From: an uncultured Christensenellaceae bacterium
GTDB taxonomy: Bacteria; Bacillota; Clostridia; Christensenellales; Pumilibacteraceae
NCBI GenBank assembly: GCA_910586925.1
Contig: CAJUKG010000013.1
Span: 1-48,788 of the forward strand
Reading direction: 5' to 3'
DNA: 48,788 nt
In this document: positions 34,169 to 41,938 of the stretch, piece after piece
How positions within the stretch are numbered: the stretch's first letter is position 1
Layout of the letters: each line of letters starts with the position of its first letter
Position numbers and translations under genes: made by a program
The notes under the pieces: model-generated
The model's database searches: none
Seen by the model: only the letters and a program-made list of their open reading frames with translations
What the model was told of the DNA's origin: nothing

Positions 34169-35728
34169 CTAAAACCTGACTTCGAGCTTGTCGACGTTCG
34201 TCGTTCTCGCCATATCGTCCATTATCGTGCCGATACACTTGAACGTGATTTTATTCATGCCCGCACGCAAATCGAGCTTGACAATATTGTTTTCCGTCCA
34301 GCAGAACCAAAGCGAATCGCCGTTGCTTGCGCGCCCCGCTATAACAACGTCGTCGCCTACTTTTACGGTTACGTCGTTTATTGCGAGCGAGAATATTGCG
34401 TTGAACGGAGAATCCTTGGTGCAGTTATTTGTCTTATCGCGTATCAGCGACGCCGCGGTGAGCACTATTTGCGCGCCCTTGACCGCTTTATCGCTGTATA
34501 CATAGAAGTCGAGCACGGTATCGTTTTTGGTAAAATCGCCGATAATATCCGTCTTGTCGACGCCTTTGCCGGTTTCCTTTTTGTACTTACCTTTAATCGC
34601 GGTATAGCTTGCGTCGGTCGGGGCTTCCGCGCCGCTCGCAAGAAAAGCCTCCGCCTCCACTTTAATCGCGTTTCCCGAATTGACATGGACGGTAAACGGT
34701 GCTTTCTTCACCGTACCCGCAAAGTCGGTCATCTCGACAAAAAGCTCCAAATCGCGTTTGTCGCTGCCGAGTGCGTCGCCCATTCCGTAACGGTTGCCGT
34801 CGGCGTCCTTGATAAAGTAGTCGAATGCGTTATCGACGGTCGCGCCGTCGTACACCGCTTTCACGCGAAGTCCCGAGTGCGTAAACGTCGCGCCCGCACC
34901 GTAATACACGTATGTCGGGTTTTCGACTATTTCGACGCTCTGCAACGCCTTGCTCGATATATCGACGCCGCTCGGACGCAAAGTCAGGCAATCCACATTG
35001 GCAACACGGGTATACCCGTCGTCACCGACGATCTCTCCTATACAGTCGAGCGTGATTTTATTGAAGCCTTGCGCTATATCCGTGCGCCCGACGACTACGT
35101 CCGTCCATAAGAACCACGGGCTTGCGCCGTTCGGCACTTCTCTGCCTTTTACTATCACGCCGTCGCCGATCGAAAGCACTTTCGCGCCGTCGCCTTCGCC
35201 TACCGTCACTTTGAACATTCTGTTGAACTGCATGTCGCCCATGACGGAAGTGTTCCTGTCGCTCTTGTTGGTACTCGACATCGTGAACGCTATTTCGGCA
35301 TTCTGCATTGCGGCTTGCGAATAAACATAGAACTCGAGTTTGCTCGCGGCATTGCCGTCTTTTGCGATCGCAAGACTATCCACGCACCCCGCGCCGCTGC
35401 CGCTCGCCGCGTTTGTTTTGCCCGCTCCCGAAAGCACGGTATAGCTTGCGTCTGTCGGCACGGGATCGCCGCTTGCGAGTATCGCTTCGGCTTGAACGGT
35501 AATTCCGTCGAATACGGTCACGGTAAACGTCGCGGTCTTCGTGATCTCGCCGACGGTTAAACTTACCGTAAGCACGACTTCGCCCGCTTCGGTAAATACG
35601 GTTTCGCTCGTACAAACGTTACCTTCCGCATCGGTTATCACATAACCTTGCACATTCTCTTCATCGGTATCGTTGTCGTAAACGGCAGTTACTCTTAACC
35701 CCGCCGAGCTAAATGTACCCCCCCCCCC
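34169..35728 (-). CDS. Downstream, out-of-frame part of the modular lipoprotein gene
   Basis: This frame is open from the G11 tract to 34169 (519 codons before the stop). It continues the upstream frame exactly in domain terms: an Ig-like strand set (TFSSAGLRVTAVYDN onward), a carbohydrate-binding-like module starting ITVQAEAILASGD, another Ig-like domain (VEIVENPTYVYYGAG) and a second binding-like module starting IKVEAEAFLASGA. Both modules carry PTDASYT and end in an NKIT...CIG...NVD pattern. The first possible start codon here is a GTG inside a domain with no ribosome site, so independent translation is unlikely. With 12 or 9 G in the tract it joins the upstream frame as one lipoprotein of about 1030 residues. 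The stop is 10 bases before the GH3 gene. Confidence 0.8.
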   Translation of the reverse strand, partial: GGGGTFSSAGLRVTAVYDNDTDEENVQGYVITDAEGNVCTSETVFTEAGEVVLTVSLTVGEITKTATFTVTVFDGITVQAEAILASGDPVPTDASYTVLSGAGKTNAASGSGAGCVDSLAIAKDGNAASKLEFYVYSQAAMQNAEIAFTMSSTNKSDRNTSVMGDMQFNRMFKVTVGEGDGAKVLSIGDGVIVKGREVPNGASPWFLWTDVVVGRTDIAQGFNKITLDCIGEIVGDDGYTRVANVDCLTLRPSGVDISSKALQSVEIVENPTYVYYGAGATFTHSGLRVKAVYDGATVDNAFDYFIKDADGNRYGMGDALGSDKRDLELFVEMTDFAGTVKKAPFTVHVNSGNAIKVEAEAFLASGAEAPTDASYTAIKGKYKKETGKGVDKTDIIGDFTKNDTVLDFYVYSDKAVKGAQIVLTAASLIRDKTNNCTKDSPFNAIFSLAINDVTVKVGDDVVIAGRASNGDSLWFCWTENNIVKLDLRAGMNKITFKCIGTIMDDMARTTNVDKLEVRF

Positions 35729-37215
35729 GCGGGGTATGAGATAATATCGGGCAATCTCGCTATCTCTATCGACACAAGTTGCTTTGGTACGACCGTGACT
35801 GCAATTTTGTGCTCGTGGTTTTTGAACTTAACCGTCACTTCGGTAGTATCCGCCGTGAGCGGACCGTTTGTGATTACAGTGATTTTATCCGCACCGAGAT
35901 CGACGTCGCCGTCGTAGCCGTTGCGATAAACAGCGTCGAAAACGATACCCGTCGGATCGAAAGACGCACCCTCCTTGTATTCGGTTTTGGGCATTGTCTT
36001 TATCGTAATATCGGTACAGTAATCGCCGCGCGTAACTTCTCCCGACTCGTCGCCGACGCGAATATCGAGCCTGTCGATGTTGGGCGTTCTCGGATAATTG
36101 GAAGTATCGCGCACCGCGCCTATACACTCTACGAGAACTTTGCTGAAGCCCGGCTCTATGTCTATCTTGCCGAACGGAACGTCCGCCCAGTTCGTCCACT
36201 TGTTGCCGCCGCTGCCCGCCTCGGGATAAGGCTTACCCTCGATGATAATATCGTCGTCGAGATAGATCTCCTCACCGTTGATACTCGCCTTGAACATGTC
36301 GTTGACTTTCATATCCTCCATTTTGCCGTTGCCTTGGCATGTGGACGATGCGATAAGCACGAGGTCTGCATTGAGTATTTCGTACTCCGAATAGATATTG
36401 AACTCTATCTTCGTACCTTTGTCTATGCTGCCGATATATCCCGTTCCGGTAAACGTCGCGTCCGTTTTGACGACCTCGCTCACCTTCTTGCCCGTGATGA
36501 CGGTATAACTGCGGTCGGTCGGCTTTTCGGCGTTTGCATCGACATAGTCCTCCGCCTGTACGCTTAATCCGCTGTAAACGGAAATAACGAATTCGTCCGA
36601 AAAGGTGGTTTCGCCGCTCGTCACGCTTACCGTGAGTTTGAGATTGTTGGACGGAGTATCCAAAACGTCGCCGTTCTTATACTCTTTGCCGTCGCCGTCG
36701 GTTATTACGTAATTGAGTTCGTTGAGATTATCGCCTTCTTCGTAAGAGGCTTTTACCACAAGCCCGCTCAAATCGAGTTTATCTCCGAGCGAATAAGATC
36801 TTATATCCGGTTCGCGCGTGATCTCGACGCCGAGCAAAGTTTTGGGTTTGACGCGAATATCTATCTCTTTTTCGAAACCTTCGAATATGAGTTTTACTTT
36901 CGTGTCGCTTGCGGTGAGCGGACGGGACGGGTTCCACCCGTCGAGATCGCCGCCCGTAAGATTTTTGTCCTCGTCGAAACCGTTTTCGTAAACGGCATCG
37001 AATAAAAGCCCTGTCGGTTTGAATCGTTCGCCCTCGTTGTAATCGAGCTTGGTAGGCATTCTGTTTATAACGAGGTCGATACACACATCGCCGTCCGTCG
37101 CCTTTTTGTCGGGTTTCTCCGTCCGTTCGGGCGTAACGGGAGAGCATGCGATAAGCGAAATAACGCACGCAATCAGTATTGCGGCTATGCTTATCCATTT
37201 TTTGCTGCTTCTCAT
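35695..37215 (-). CDS. Modular surface lipoprotein, N-terminal part, frameshifted at G11
   Basis: A lipoprotein signal with lipobox (VISLIAC before SPVTP) opens the protein. Next is an Ig-like domain (VINRMPTKLDYNEGERFKPTG), a second one (VEITREPDIRSYSLGD) and a carbohydrate-binding-like beta-sandwich (LSVQAEDYVDANAEKPTDRS, about 260-420) similar in opening to CBM6/35. A second Ig set follows and breaks at IISYPAGGG, where the G11 tract shifts the frame and ends translation eight codons later. As read, the product has 506 residues and one binding module; in the restored frame it would have three. Start: GGAGG lies six bases before the ATG at 37215; an adjacent ATG at 37218 is possible. It has its own promoter and sits between a two-component system and a GH3 enzyme. 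Binding of a surface or host glycan is inference. Confidence 0.82.
   Translation of the reverse strand: MRSSKKWISIAAILIACVISLIACSPVTPERTEKPDKKATDGDVCIDLVINRMPTKLDYNEGERFKPTGLLFDAVYENGFDEDKNLTGGDLDGWNPSRPLTASDTKVKLIFEGFEKEIDIRVKPKTLLGVEITREPDIRSYSLGDKLDLSGLVVKASYEEGDNLNELNYVITDGDGKEYKNGDVLDTPSNNLKLTVSVTSGETTFSDEFVISVYSGLSVQAEDYVDANAEKPTDRSYTVITGKKVSEVVKTDATFTGTGYIGSIDKGTKIEFNIYSEYEILNADLVLIASSTCQGNGKMEDMKVNDMFKASINGEEIYLDDDIIIEGKPYPEAGSGGNKWTNWADVPFGKIDIEPGFSKVLVECIGAVRDTSNYPRTPNIDRLDIRVGDESGEVTRGDYCTDITIKTMPKTEYKEGASFDPTGIVFDAVYRNGYDGDVDLGADKITVITNGPLTADTTEVTVKFKNHEHKIAVTVVPKQLVSIEIARLPDIISYPAGGGVHLARRG
35718..35728 (-). repeat. G11 tract, candidate phase-variation switch
   Basis: Eleven G on the coding strand within the lipoprotein gene. 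The upstream frame reads GCG GGG GGG GGG GTA and hits a stop soon after. The downstream domain needs GGT ACA TTT, which is reached with 9 or 12 G. A sequencing or assembly length error is the other explanation. Confidence 0.85.
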
Positions 37216-37240
37216 CATTGTCCTCCGAGAAATAAAATAT

Positions 37241-37269
37241 CGGCGCGTGATTACACGTTCCATGCGCCG
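37241..37269 (-). other. Hairpin in the lipoprotein mRNA leader
   Basis: Outer arms CGGCGC and GCGCCG with partly complementary inner bases (ACGTG/CACG) lie between the -10 box and the GGAGG site. No U run follows. It may influence translation or mRNA stability. Confidence 0.45.
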
Positions 37270-37298
37270 AGTATAATATTTTTCTTTTTTAATGACAA
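37270..37298 (-). promoter_or_regulatory. Promoter of the lipoprotein-GH3 unit
   Basis: TTGTCA (298-293), a 17-base A-rich spacer, TATACT (275-270). Five of six bases match in each box. Confidence 0.75.
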
Positions 37299-37309
37299 TC
37301 GGTAATGCG

Positions 37310-37341
37310 TTATCGGTCGATTTACGAGCGTAAACCGATAA
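37310..37341. promoter_or_regulatory. Operator-like inverted repeat upstream of the lipoprotein promoter
   Basis: TTATCGGT (310-317) and ACCGATAA (334-341) form a perfect 8-bp inverted repeat, with TTACG/CGTAA inside. It ends 11 bases upstream of the -35 box and 15 bases after the kinase stop codon. It could be an activator site, for instance for the neighbouring LytTR regulator, or an RNA hairpin ending the kinase transcript. LytTR proteins normally prefer direct repeats, which weakens the first idea. Confidence 0.5.
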
Positions 37342-37356
37342 ATATACGTTATCCGC

Positions 37357-38712
37357 TTACTTTTTGATCGGGAATACTATATTGAGATTAAAAACGTTGT
37401 TCCGCGCTTTTATGGACATTTCGCCGCCGTACTTATTGCACAGCATTTGCACCGACTTCATGCCGTAACCGTGATAAGCATTGTCGCCTTTTGTGGATAC
37501 GGGAAGTTTGTTCTCGAAAACGATCTCTTTATTGAAATAATTATGTATGTTGATCGTCAGAAAGCCGCAAGTTTCTTTTATCGTGAGGCTAATGACGCGC
37601 TTGCCTTTATCGAGAGTTTCCACCGCTTCGATGGCATTATCCACGAGATTGCCGAACAGCGCGTACAAATCGGCATCGGTCATAAACCCCAGCTTCTTGC
37701 CGTCGATTATGCAACACAGCTTAATATCCCGCTTACTGCAATACAAACTCTTTTCGGTGAGAATTATATCGAGCGCGTCGTTGTTCGTTTTTACCGACGA
37801 GTCGTAGATCGAAATCACGCTTTCTATTTCTTTTACCACCGACGCGTCGAGCGCGTTGTGACTGCCTATCGTGCGTATTTGGTGTTTCAAGTCGTGACAT
37901 TTCTGATTGATAAGTTCGATATTAGCCTTGCTCTCGTTATACTGTTCCTCTTTTTCCTGCCATAACCGCTTTATTATATCAAGATCGCTTTTGAGCTTGC
38001 CCCTATCATCGATGTCGAATTGCAAATACAGCGCGAATATACAGCAAAACAGATTGAACAGATCGAGAAGTATCAAATATACCCTGTTATAATCCAAATT
38101 GCTGTAGTAAGAAATGACCGAACTGACTACTATATCGAAAAACAGTATGATCACGGCGACCGCGAACATTTTTACGTTATCAAGCCCGAAATCGGTTCTG
38201 CCGTCGAGTTTTCTGTCGATGAAAAAGTAACCGAAGAAATATGTGATCCCGTACTCGAACAGATACACGAGAAGCGTAAAAGGATTGCCGCTTACGAACG
38301 CATGCCCGCTGTTCGCATATATAATCAACATGCCGAACAGACTGTTGTCATAAGCATTCTGCGTTTGCGACATGCCCATGGCGACAGCCGACAGATTGAA
38401 AAGTTCGTACGCTATATGTTGCAACGTATACGCCGCGACGGCGCAAAACACTATCTTGATAATGCGCTCGTCGAAACACGCGACGAGCGCGCCTATGCTT
38501 ATACCGAAAAGCAACAAATAAACGAACGCATTCCAAATGCCCGGAAATACGGGCACGGCAAAGCACAGTCCCGCCGCACCTATAAGCGCGAGAACAAACC
38601 GCAACGCGAACAATCGGCGGCGTTTGAGCCGAAAGACTATCACCGCTTCGGCTAACAGAAGCTCCGCCATAAAAACGAATTTATACCAAAACGCCGAGTT
38701 TAACTCGTACAT
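37357..38712 (-). CDS. AgrC-like sensor histidine kinase
   Basis: A 451-residue membrane kinase. Residues 1-235 contain six or seven hydrophobic segments forming the sensor. A short coiled coil leads to the phospho-acceptor motif CHDLKHQ with H273, the form typical of the HPK10 (AgrC/ComD) kinases that partner LytTR regulators. The GHKL ATP-binding domain follows, with the N box FGNLVDNAIEAVE near 350 and a glycine box HGYGMKSVQ near 420. It starts at 38712, where its ATG shares one base with the regulator's TAA (TAATG), so translation is coupled. AgrC relatives often sense peptides, but no peptide precursor gene is visible nearby. Control of the adjacent lipoprotein-GH3 genes is inference. 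Confidence 0.92.
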   Translation of the reverse strand: MYELNSAFWYKFVFMAELLLAEAVIVFRLKRRRLFALRFVLALIGAAGLCFAVPVFPGIWNAFVYLLLFGISIGALVACFDERIIKIVFCAVAAYTLQHIAYELFNLSAVAMGMSQTQNAYDNSLFGMLIIYANSGHAFVSGNPFTLLVYLFEYGITYFFGYFFIDRKLDGRTDFGLDNVKMFAVAVIILFFDIVVSSVISYYSNLDYNRVYLILLDLFNLFCCIFALYLQFDIDDRGKLKSDLDIIKRLWQEKEEQYNESKANIELINQKCHDLKHQIRTIGSHNALDASVVKEIESVISIYDSSVKTNNDALDIILTEKSLYCSKRDIKLCCIIDGKKLGFMTDADLYALFGNLVDNAIEAVETLDKGKRVISLTIKETCGFLTINIHNYFNKEIVFENKLPVSTKGDNAYHGYGMKSVQMLCNKYGGEMSIKARNNVFNLNIVFPIKK

Positions 38713-39422
38713 TACACGACCCCGCCGAGGTGATCGGCTATATCTTTAAGAAAAGGTTTTTTGCGCGCTCTGCTCATTACGAGAGTATCGCCGCCCAAAA
38801 ACACGGTATAGTCGTCAATGCCCGTAACGTAATCGAGATTGACGAGATAACAGTTATTGCAACGAGAAAATGCGAACGTGCTCAATTTTTCTTCGATGGC
38901 GGTAAGCGAACCGGTAGCCGTCACCTTGTCGCCGTTAGCCATATTCAACGTTATTTTATGGTTCATGACTTCGATATAACGGATCTGCGAAACGTTGACG
39001 ATAGATGCGCCGTTCTTGCCTTGGATAACGAGTTTTTCTTCCCTGTGCGAATTTATGCGGTTGAACGCTCGCGACAGCTTAAGATAAATGTTATCGAACG
39101 AAATCGGTTTCACCATAAAATCCATGGCGTCCACGGCGTATCCGCCCACAGCATACTGCGCCATGTTCGTCACGAAAATAAGTATCACGTCGGCATCGAC
39201 TCCGCGCAAACGTTTTGCGGCGTTCATTCCGTCCAGCCCCGGCAGTTCGATATCCATAAACACTATCTCGAAATTACCGCGGTATCCGTCAAGAAACTTC
39301 AGCGCATTATCGAAAACGGTGACGGCACACTTTTCCGCGAGTTTGTCCGTCGCGCTTTCGACATATTCTTTCAGAAGCAGCGCGTCCGCCTTGCTGTCCT
39401 CTACTATCGCAATGTTTATCAT
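38712..39422 (-). CDS. LytTR-family response regulator
   Basis: A 236-residue two-domain regulator. The receiver domain (1-120) has the acidic pair ED at residues 7-8, the phospho-acceptor Asp in VFMDIELPGLDG near residue 57, and the Lys of the MVKPISF motif near 105. The LytTR DNA-binding domain (about 135-232) includes IVNVSQIRYIEVMNHKITL and FSRCNNCYLVNLDYVTGI. Like AgrA/VirR relatives it should bind paired 9-bp sites upstream of its targets. The frame is open five codons earlier, but AGGTAGG lies right before the ATG at 39422. It is the first gene of the regulator-kinase pair, read from a strong promoter just after the ftsL terminator. Confidence 0.95.
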   Translation of the reverse strand: MINIAIVEDSKADALLLKEYVESATDKLAEKCAVTVFDNALKFLDGYRGNFEIVFMDIELPGLDGMNAAKRLRGVDADVILIFVTNMAQYAVGGYAVDAMDFMVKPISFDNIYLKLSRAFNRINSHREEKLVIQGKNGASIVNVSQIRYIEVMNHKITLNMANGDKVTATGSLTAIEEKLSTFAFSRCNNCYLVNLDYVTGIDDYTVFLGGDTLVMSRARKKPFLKDIADHLGGVV

Positions 39423-39457
39423 TCGCCTACCTTTCACCGATTATATTCGCCGTATAT

Positions 39458-39486
39458 ATTTTATAACATTTCTAACCGTATGTCAA
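39458..39486 (-). promoter_or_regulatory. Promoter of the LytTR regulator-kinase operon
   Basis: TTGACA (486-481), a 17-base spacer, TAAAAT (463-458). The spacer holds ACGGTTAG, which resembles half of a LytTR binding site and might allow autoregulation. Only one such half-site is seen. Confidence 0.75.
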
Positions 39487-39557
39487 TACCCAATTTACAG
39501 ACTTGACGCATTTTTTTCGGATACCGCCGAAATAAAACCCGCCGCCGATCTCTGCGC

Positions 39558-39586
39558 AAAAAAATAACCGTCGTATAAACGACGGT
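39558..39586 (-). terminator. Terminator after the mraZ-rsmH-ftsL unit
   Basis: An 8-bp stem (ACCGTCGT with ACGACGGT), loop TTAT, then TATTTTTTTG on the minus strand. It begins 19 bases after the stop at 39606. Flanking bases are also shared with the terminator at 30820-30850. Confidence 0.85.
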
Positions 39587-39605
39587 CATTTCCGCTGTTA
39601 TGAAT

Positions 39606-40358
39606 TTAATTGAGCAAGCCCGACAACCAATCCATGAATTCGTCGAACGGGTTTGTATGCGGATTCGCCTGCGGGTAGTCCACCGTTTCGGCGACGGGCG
39701 CGTCGTACACAGATTCGCCCGCTTGGACCATACCGAACTCCGTCGCTCTGCCGCGAATGTTGTCCTCGTTCTGAAGTACGGCAAGCTCGCTTTCCTGTGC
39801 GAGGATCACAGCCTGCTTTTGTTCGATCTGACCGACGAGAGCATCCGACTGAACGGACGCCGTCGAAATGGATACGCCTGTGGCGATAACCGCGATGGCG
39901 AGCACCAACGCGATCGCAACGTACACGCAAAGCATTATCCGTTCGCGCGAAGTAATTCCGCGACGGGCGGGGCGCACGCTCTCTTTGGTTCTCTCCGTCG
40001 CAACGGATGCGGGTTCGGTTTCCGTGCGCTCCGTCGCATACGAGCGCGTTTTGAGCGTGGGCAGTACGTCTTCTCGCGAATGAGGCACTTCGGGTTTAAC
40101 GGGACGCTCGGGAAGCGGCGCGGGAGGCGGCACTTCCACATTCGCGGGCGCGGCGGCTTCCGTCGTGTATTCGGGAATGTCCGTCGAAGCCGCGGTATTC
40201 GTAATATCTATATCGACGTCGGAACGCAACATGCTGTTTCCGATGTAATCGACGTCGCCCGAGATCCCGAAGTCGGAAAGCAACGGCGACGCATTGTCTG
40301 CGTCGAAGCTGCCGTAACGGTCGTCGTCTCTGCGTATTTGACGTTTTGTAGAAATCAT
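39606..40358 (-). CDS. FtsL-like divisome membrane protein (250 aa)
   Basis: Identified by build and position rather than by sequence identity. A long variable, Pro/Glu-rich cytoplasmic part (1-135) is followed by one membrane segment (about 141-163, MLCVYVAIALVLAIAVIATG). A short extracellular coiled coil follows (about 165-205, QSDALVGQIEQKQAVILAQE), and then a Gly/Pro tail. FtsL proteins connect the FtsQ-like protein and the FtsW-FtsI synthase at the septum. Those known from Firmicutes are about 100-130 residues, so this one has an unusually long N-terminal part. Its place directly after rsmH is the standard ftsL slot. AGGAG upstream of the ATG at 40358 overlaps the rsmH stop region. Confidence 0.75.
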   Translation of the reverse strand: MISTKRQIRRDDDRYGSFDADNASPLLSDFGISGDVDYIGNSMLRSDVDIDITNTAASTDIPEYTTEAAAPANVEVPPPAPLPERPVKPEVPHSREDVLPTLKTRSYATERTETEPASVATERTKESVRPARRGITSRERIMLCVYVAIALVLAIAVIATGVSISTASVQSDALVGQIEQKQAVILAQESELAVLQNEDNIRGRATEFGMVQAGESVYDAPVAETVDYPQANPHTNPFDEFMDWLSGLLN

Positions 40359-40369
40359 GAGAGTATCTC

Positions 40370-41266
40370 CTAAAGTTTTTCCGAAATGCGAAGCATTGCG
40401 CTCGTACTCCGCGGGTTGTCCGATTGTTCCTGCTCCGACGGCTTGATCTTGCCGATAGTCTTGCCTATCGCGCGGTGGTTACACACGCACACAGGCAGTT
40501 GCTTGGGGCATATGCAGTCCGTCGCAAACTCGTTGAACGCGGCTTTTACGATCCTGTCTTCCAACGAGTGAAAGGTGATGACGGCGAGCCGCCCGCCTTT
40601 CTCTATCATTCCGAAAATGCCGCAAACCGCGTCGTACAGCCCTTTCAGCTCGCCGTTGACCTCTATGCGGATCGCCTGAAAAGTCTTTTTGGCGGGGTGT
40701 CCGCTCTTTCTGTACGGGACGGACGAACGAATGAGTTCCGCAAGCTCGCACGTGCGTTCGATAGGCTTCTTTCCCCGCTCGCGCACTATTGCCGAAGCTA
40801 TGCGCTTTGCGAAACTTTCTTCGCCGTACCGCCGCAGTATGTCCGCAAGCCGTTCTTCGCCGTATCCGTTCACGACGTCGTACGCCGAAAAGCTCTGCGT
40901 CTTATCCATGCGCATATCGAGTGCGCCGTCGTGCATATACGAAAAGCCGCGCGTCGGGTCGTCGAGCTGATGACTCGACACGCCGAGGTCCATGACCGCG
41001 CCGCTTATACTCGTAATGCCGCGGCTCTCGAGCAGCTTTACCGCATTTTCGTATTGACCTTTAATGTACGTAATGTCGCCCGTAACATGGGCTTTACAAT
41101 AGTTTATCGCGTCGTCGTCGCGGTCGATAGCGACAACGCTGCCGCCCGCGTCGATTATTGCTTGAGAATGTCCGCCGCCGCCGAGCGTCGCATCGAGGTA
41201 AAGTTTTCCCCGCTCGACTTCGAGCGCGTCTATCACGTCGCTTTTGAGTATGGATACGTGATACAT
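40370..41266 (-). CDS. rsmH: 16S rRNA (cytosine(1402)-N(4))-methyltransferase
   Basis: A 298-residue S-adenosylmethionine-dependent methyltransferase that modifies C1402 in the ribosomal decoding centre. Family marks are the opening HVSILKSDVIDAL, the cofactor loop LDATLGGGGHSQAI near residue 27, VMDLGVSSHQLDDPTRGFSY near 95, and LAVITFHSLEDRIVKAAF near 232. The length is usual. The frame is open one codon earlier from a TTG, but the ATG at 41266 gives the expected start MYHVSI and shares one base with the mraZ stop (TGATG), so translation is coupled. Often called mraW. It sits second in the dcw cluster. Confidence 0.97.
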   Translation of the reverse strand: MYHVSILKSDVIDALEVERGKLYLDATLGGGGHSQAIIDAGGSVVAIDRDDDAINYCKAHVTGDITYIKGQYENAVKLLESRGITSISGAVMDLGVSSHQLDDPTRGFSYMHDGALDMRMDKTQSFSAYDVVNGYGEERLADILRRYGEESFAKRIASAIVRERGKKPIERTCELAELIRSSVPYRKSGHPAKKTFQAIRIEVNGELKGLYDAVCGIFGMIEKGGRLAVITFHSLEDRIVKAAFNEFATDCICPKQLPVCVCNHRAIGKTIGKIKPSEQEQSDNPRSTSAMLRISEKL

Positions 41267-41748
41267 CAATCGCTCTCGGTATCGTCCGTGTTCGGCTTAT
41301 CGTCGCTTTCGGGCGTACTCTTTACGTCTTTGCCGTCCTCGTCTTCGTCGTCCTCGGGAAGCTCGCGATCGTTGATATACGCATCGTACATGCGCTCGTC
41401 CCAAATCTCAACGTGGTCGAGAACACCGATGGAAATTATGCTTTTCTTCATTTTGCAGTCTTTGAGGAAAACGGGATTGACGGCAACCCTGCCCTGCTTG
41501 TCCTCCGTGACCGTTTGCACGGACGGAAAAATCTCGCGCTTGCGGCGATTGGCTTCCTTATCGAACACGTCGGCATTTTCGAGATTGCTCTTGATGCGCG
41601 TTTCGAAATCTTCAGACTTGTAGATCTGCAAACACTTCTCGTGGCGGAAAATGACCGGATTGTCGCCGAGCAGCTTGCGAAAAGCCGGCGGTATGCGCAA
41701 CCGCCCCTTGTCGTCTAATTGATGATTATACTGCCCACAAAAAAACAC
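41266..41748 (-). CDS. mraZ: Transcriptional regulator MraZ
   Basis: A 160-residue ring-forming DNA-binding protein that controls the dcw promoter. The two SpoVT-AbrB-like repeats are visible: CGQYNHQLDDKGRLRIPPAFRKLLGDN at the start (conserved DxKGR) and VTEDKQGRVAVNPVFLKDC in the middle. A C-terminal tail of about 30 residues is nearly all acidic (DDEDEDGKD) and longer than usual. The frame is open to a GTG at 41769, but family alignment (normally MFMGEYxHxxDxKGR) and AGGTGGGG seven bases upstream point to the GTG at 41748. It is first in mraZ-rsmH-ftsL, behind a strong promoter with repeated AGTGG boxes, so autoregulation is likely. Confidence 0.95.
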   Translation of the reverse strand: MFFCGQYNHQLDDKGRLRIPPAFRKLLGDNPVIFRHEKCLQIYKSEDFETRIKSNLENADVFDKEANRRKREIFPSVQTVTEDKQGRVAVNPVFLKDCKMKKSIISIGVLDHVEIWDERMYDAYINDRELPEDDEDEDGKDVKSTPESDDKPNTDDTESD

Positions 41749-41788
41749 CGGTAAACCCCACCTCGGCACAATTTGCCTCGATGATTGT

Positions 41789-41832
41789 ATTTTACCACAC
41801 TATGTGACCACTGTCAACCCTTTTCGACCACT
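41789..41832 (-). promoter_or_regulatory. dcw promoter with phased MraZ boxes
   Basis: TTGACA (817-812), a 17-base spacer, TAAAAT (794-789). Related boxes recur every 10-11 bases across it: AGTGGTC (832-826), AAGGGTT (822-816), AGTGGTC (812-806) and AGTGTGG (801-795). MraZ is known to bind closely spaced GTGG-type direct repeats upstream of its own gene, so these are good candidates for its operator. Confidence 0.75.
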
Positions 41833-41938
41833 TTTATATGTATTTTTTTGATTTTTTAACCCCGAACGACCCCGACCGCCGCACACGCGTCGCCGTTTGT
41901 TCGGGCGTGTAATTCTTTATTATTATATTGCCGATATG

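Noticed and set aside
34169..35653. The downstream lipoprotein part as an independent gene
   Set aside because: Its first start codon lies inside an Ig-like domain, no ribosome site precedes it, and the frame stays open back to the G11 tract.
37264..37356. Possible small autoinducing-peptide gene after the AgrC-like kinase
   Set aside because: No open frame with a start, ribosome site and peptide-like sequence is present; the gap holds a promoter and an inverted repeat.
41861..41905. CCCGAAC/GTTCGGG hairpin after the metallophosphoesterase as a terminator
   Set aside because: The loop is about 30 bases and the following bases on the minus strand are A-rich, not U-rich.
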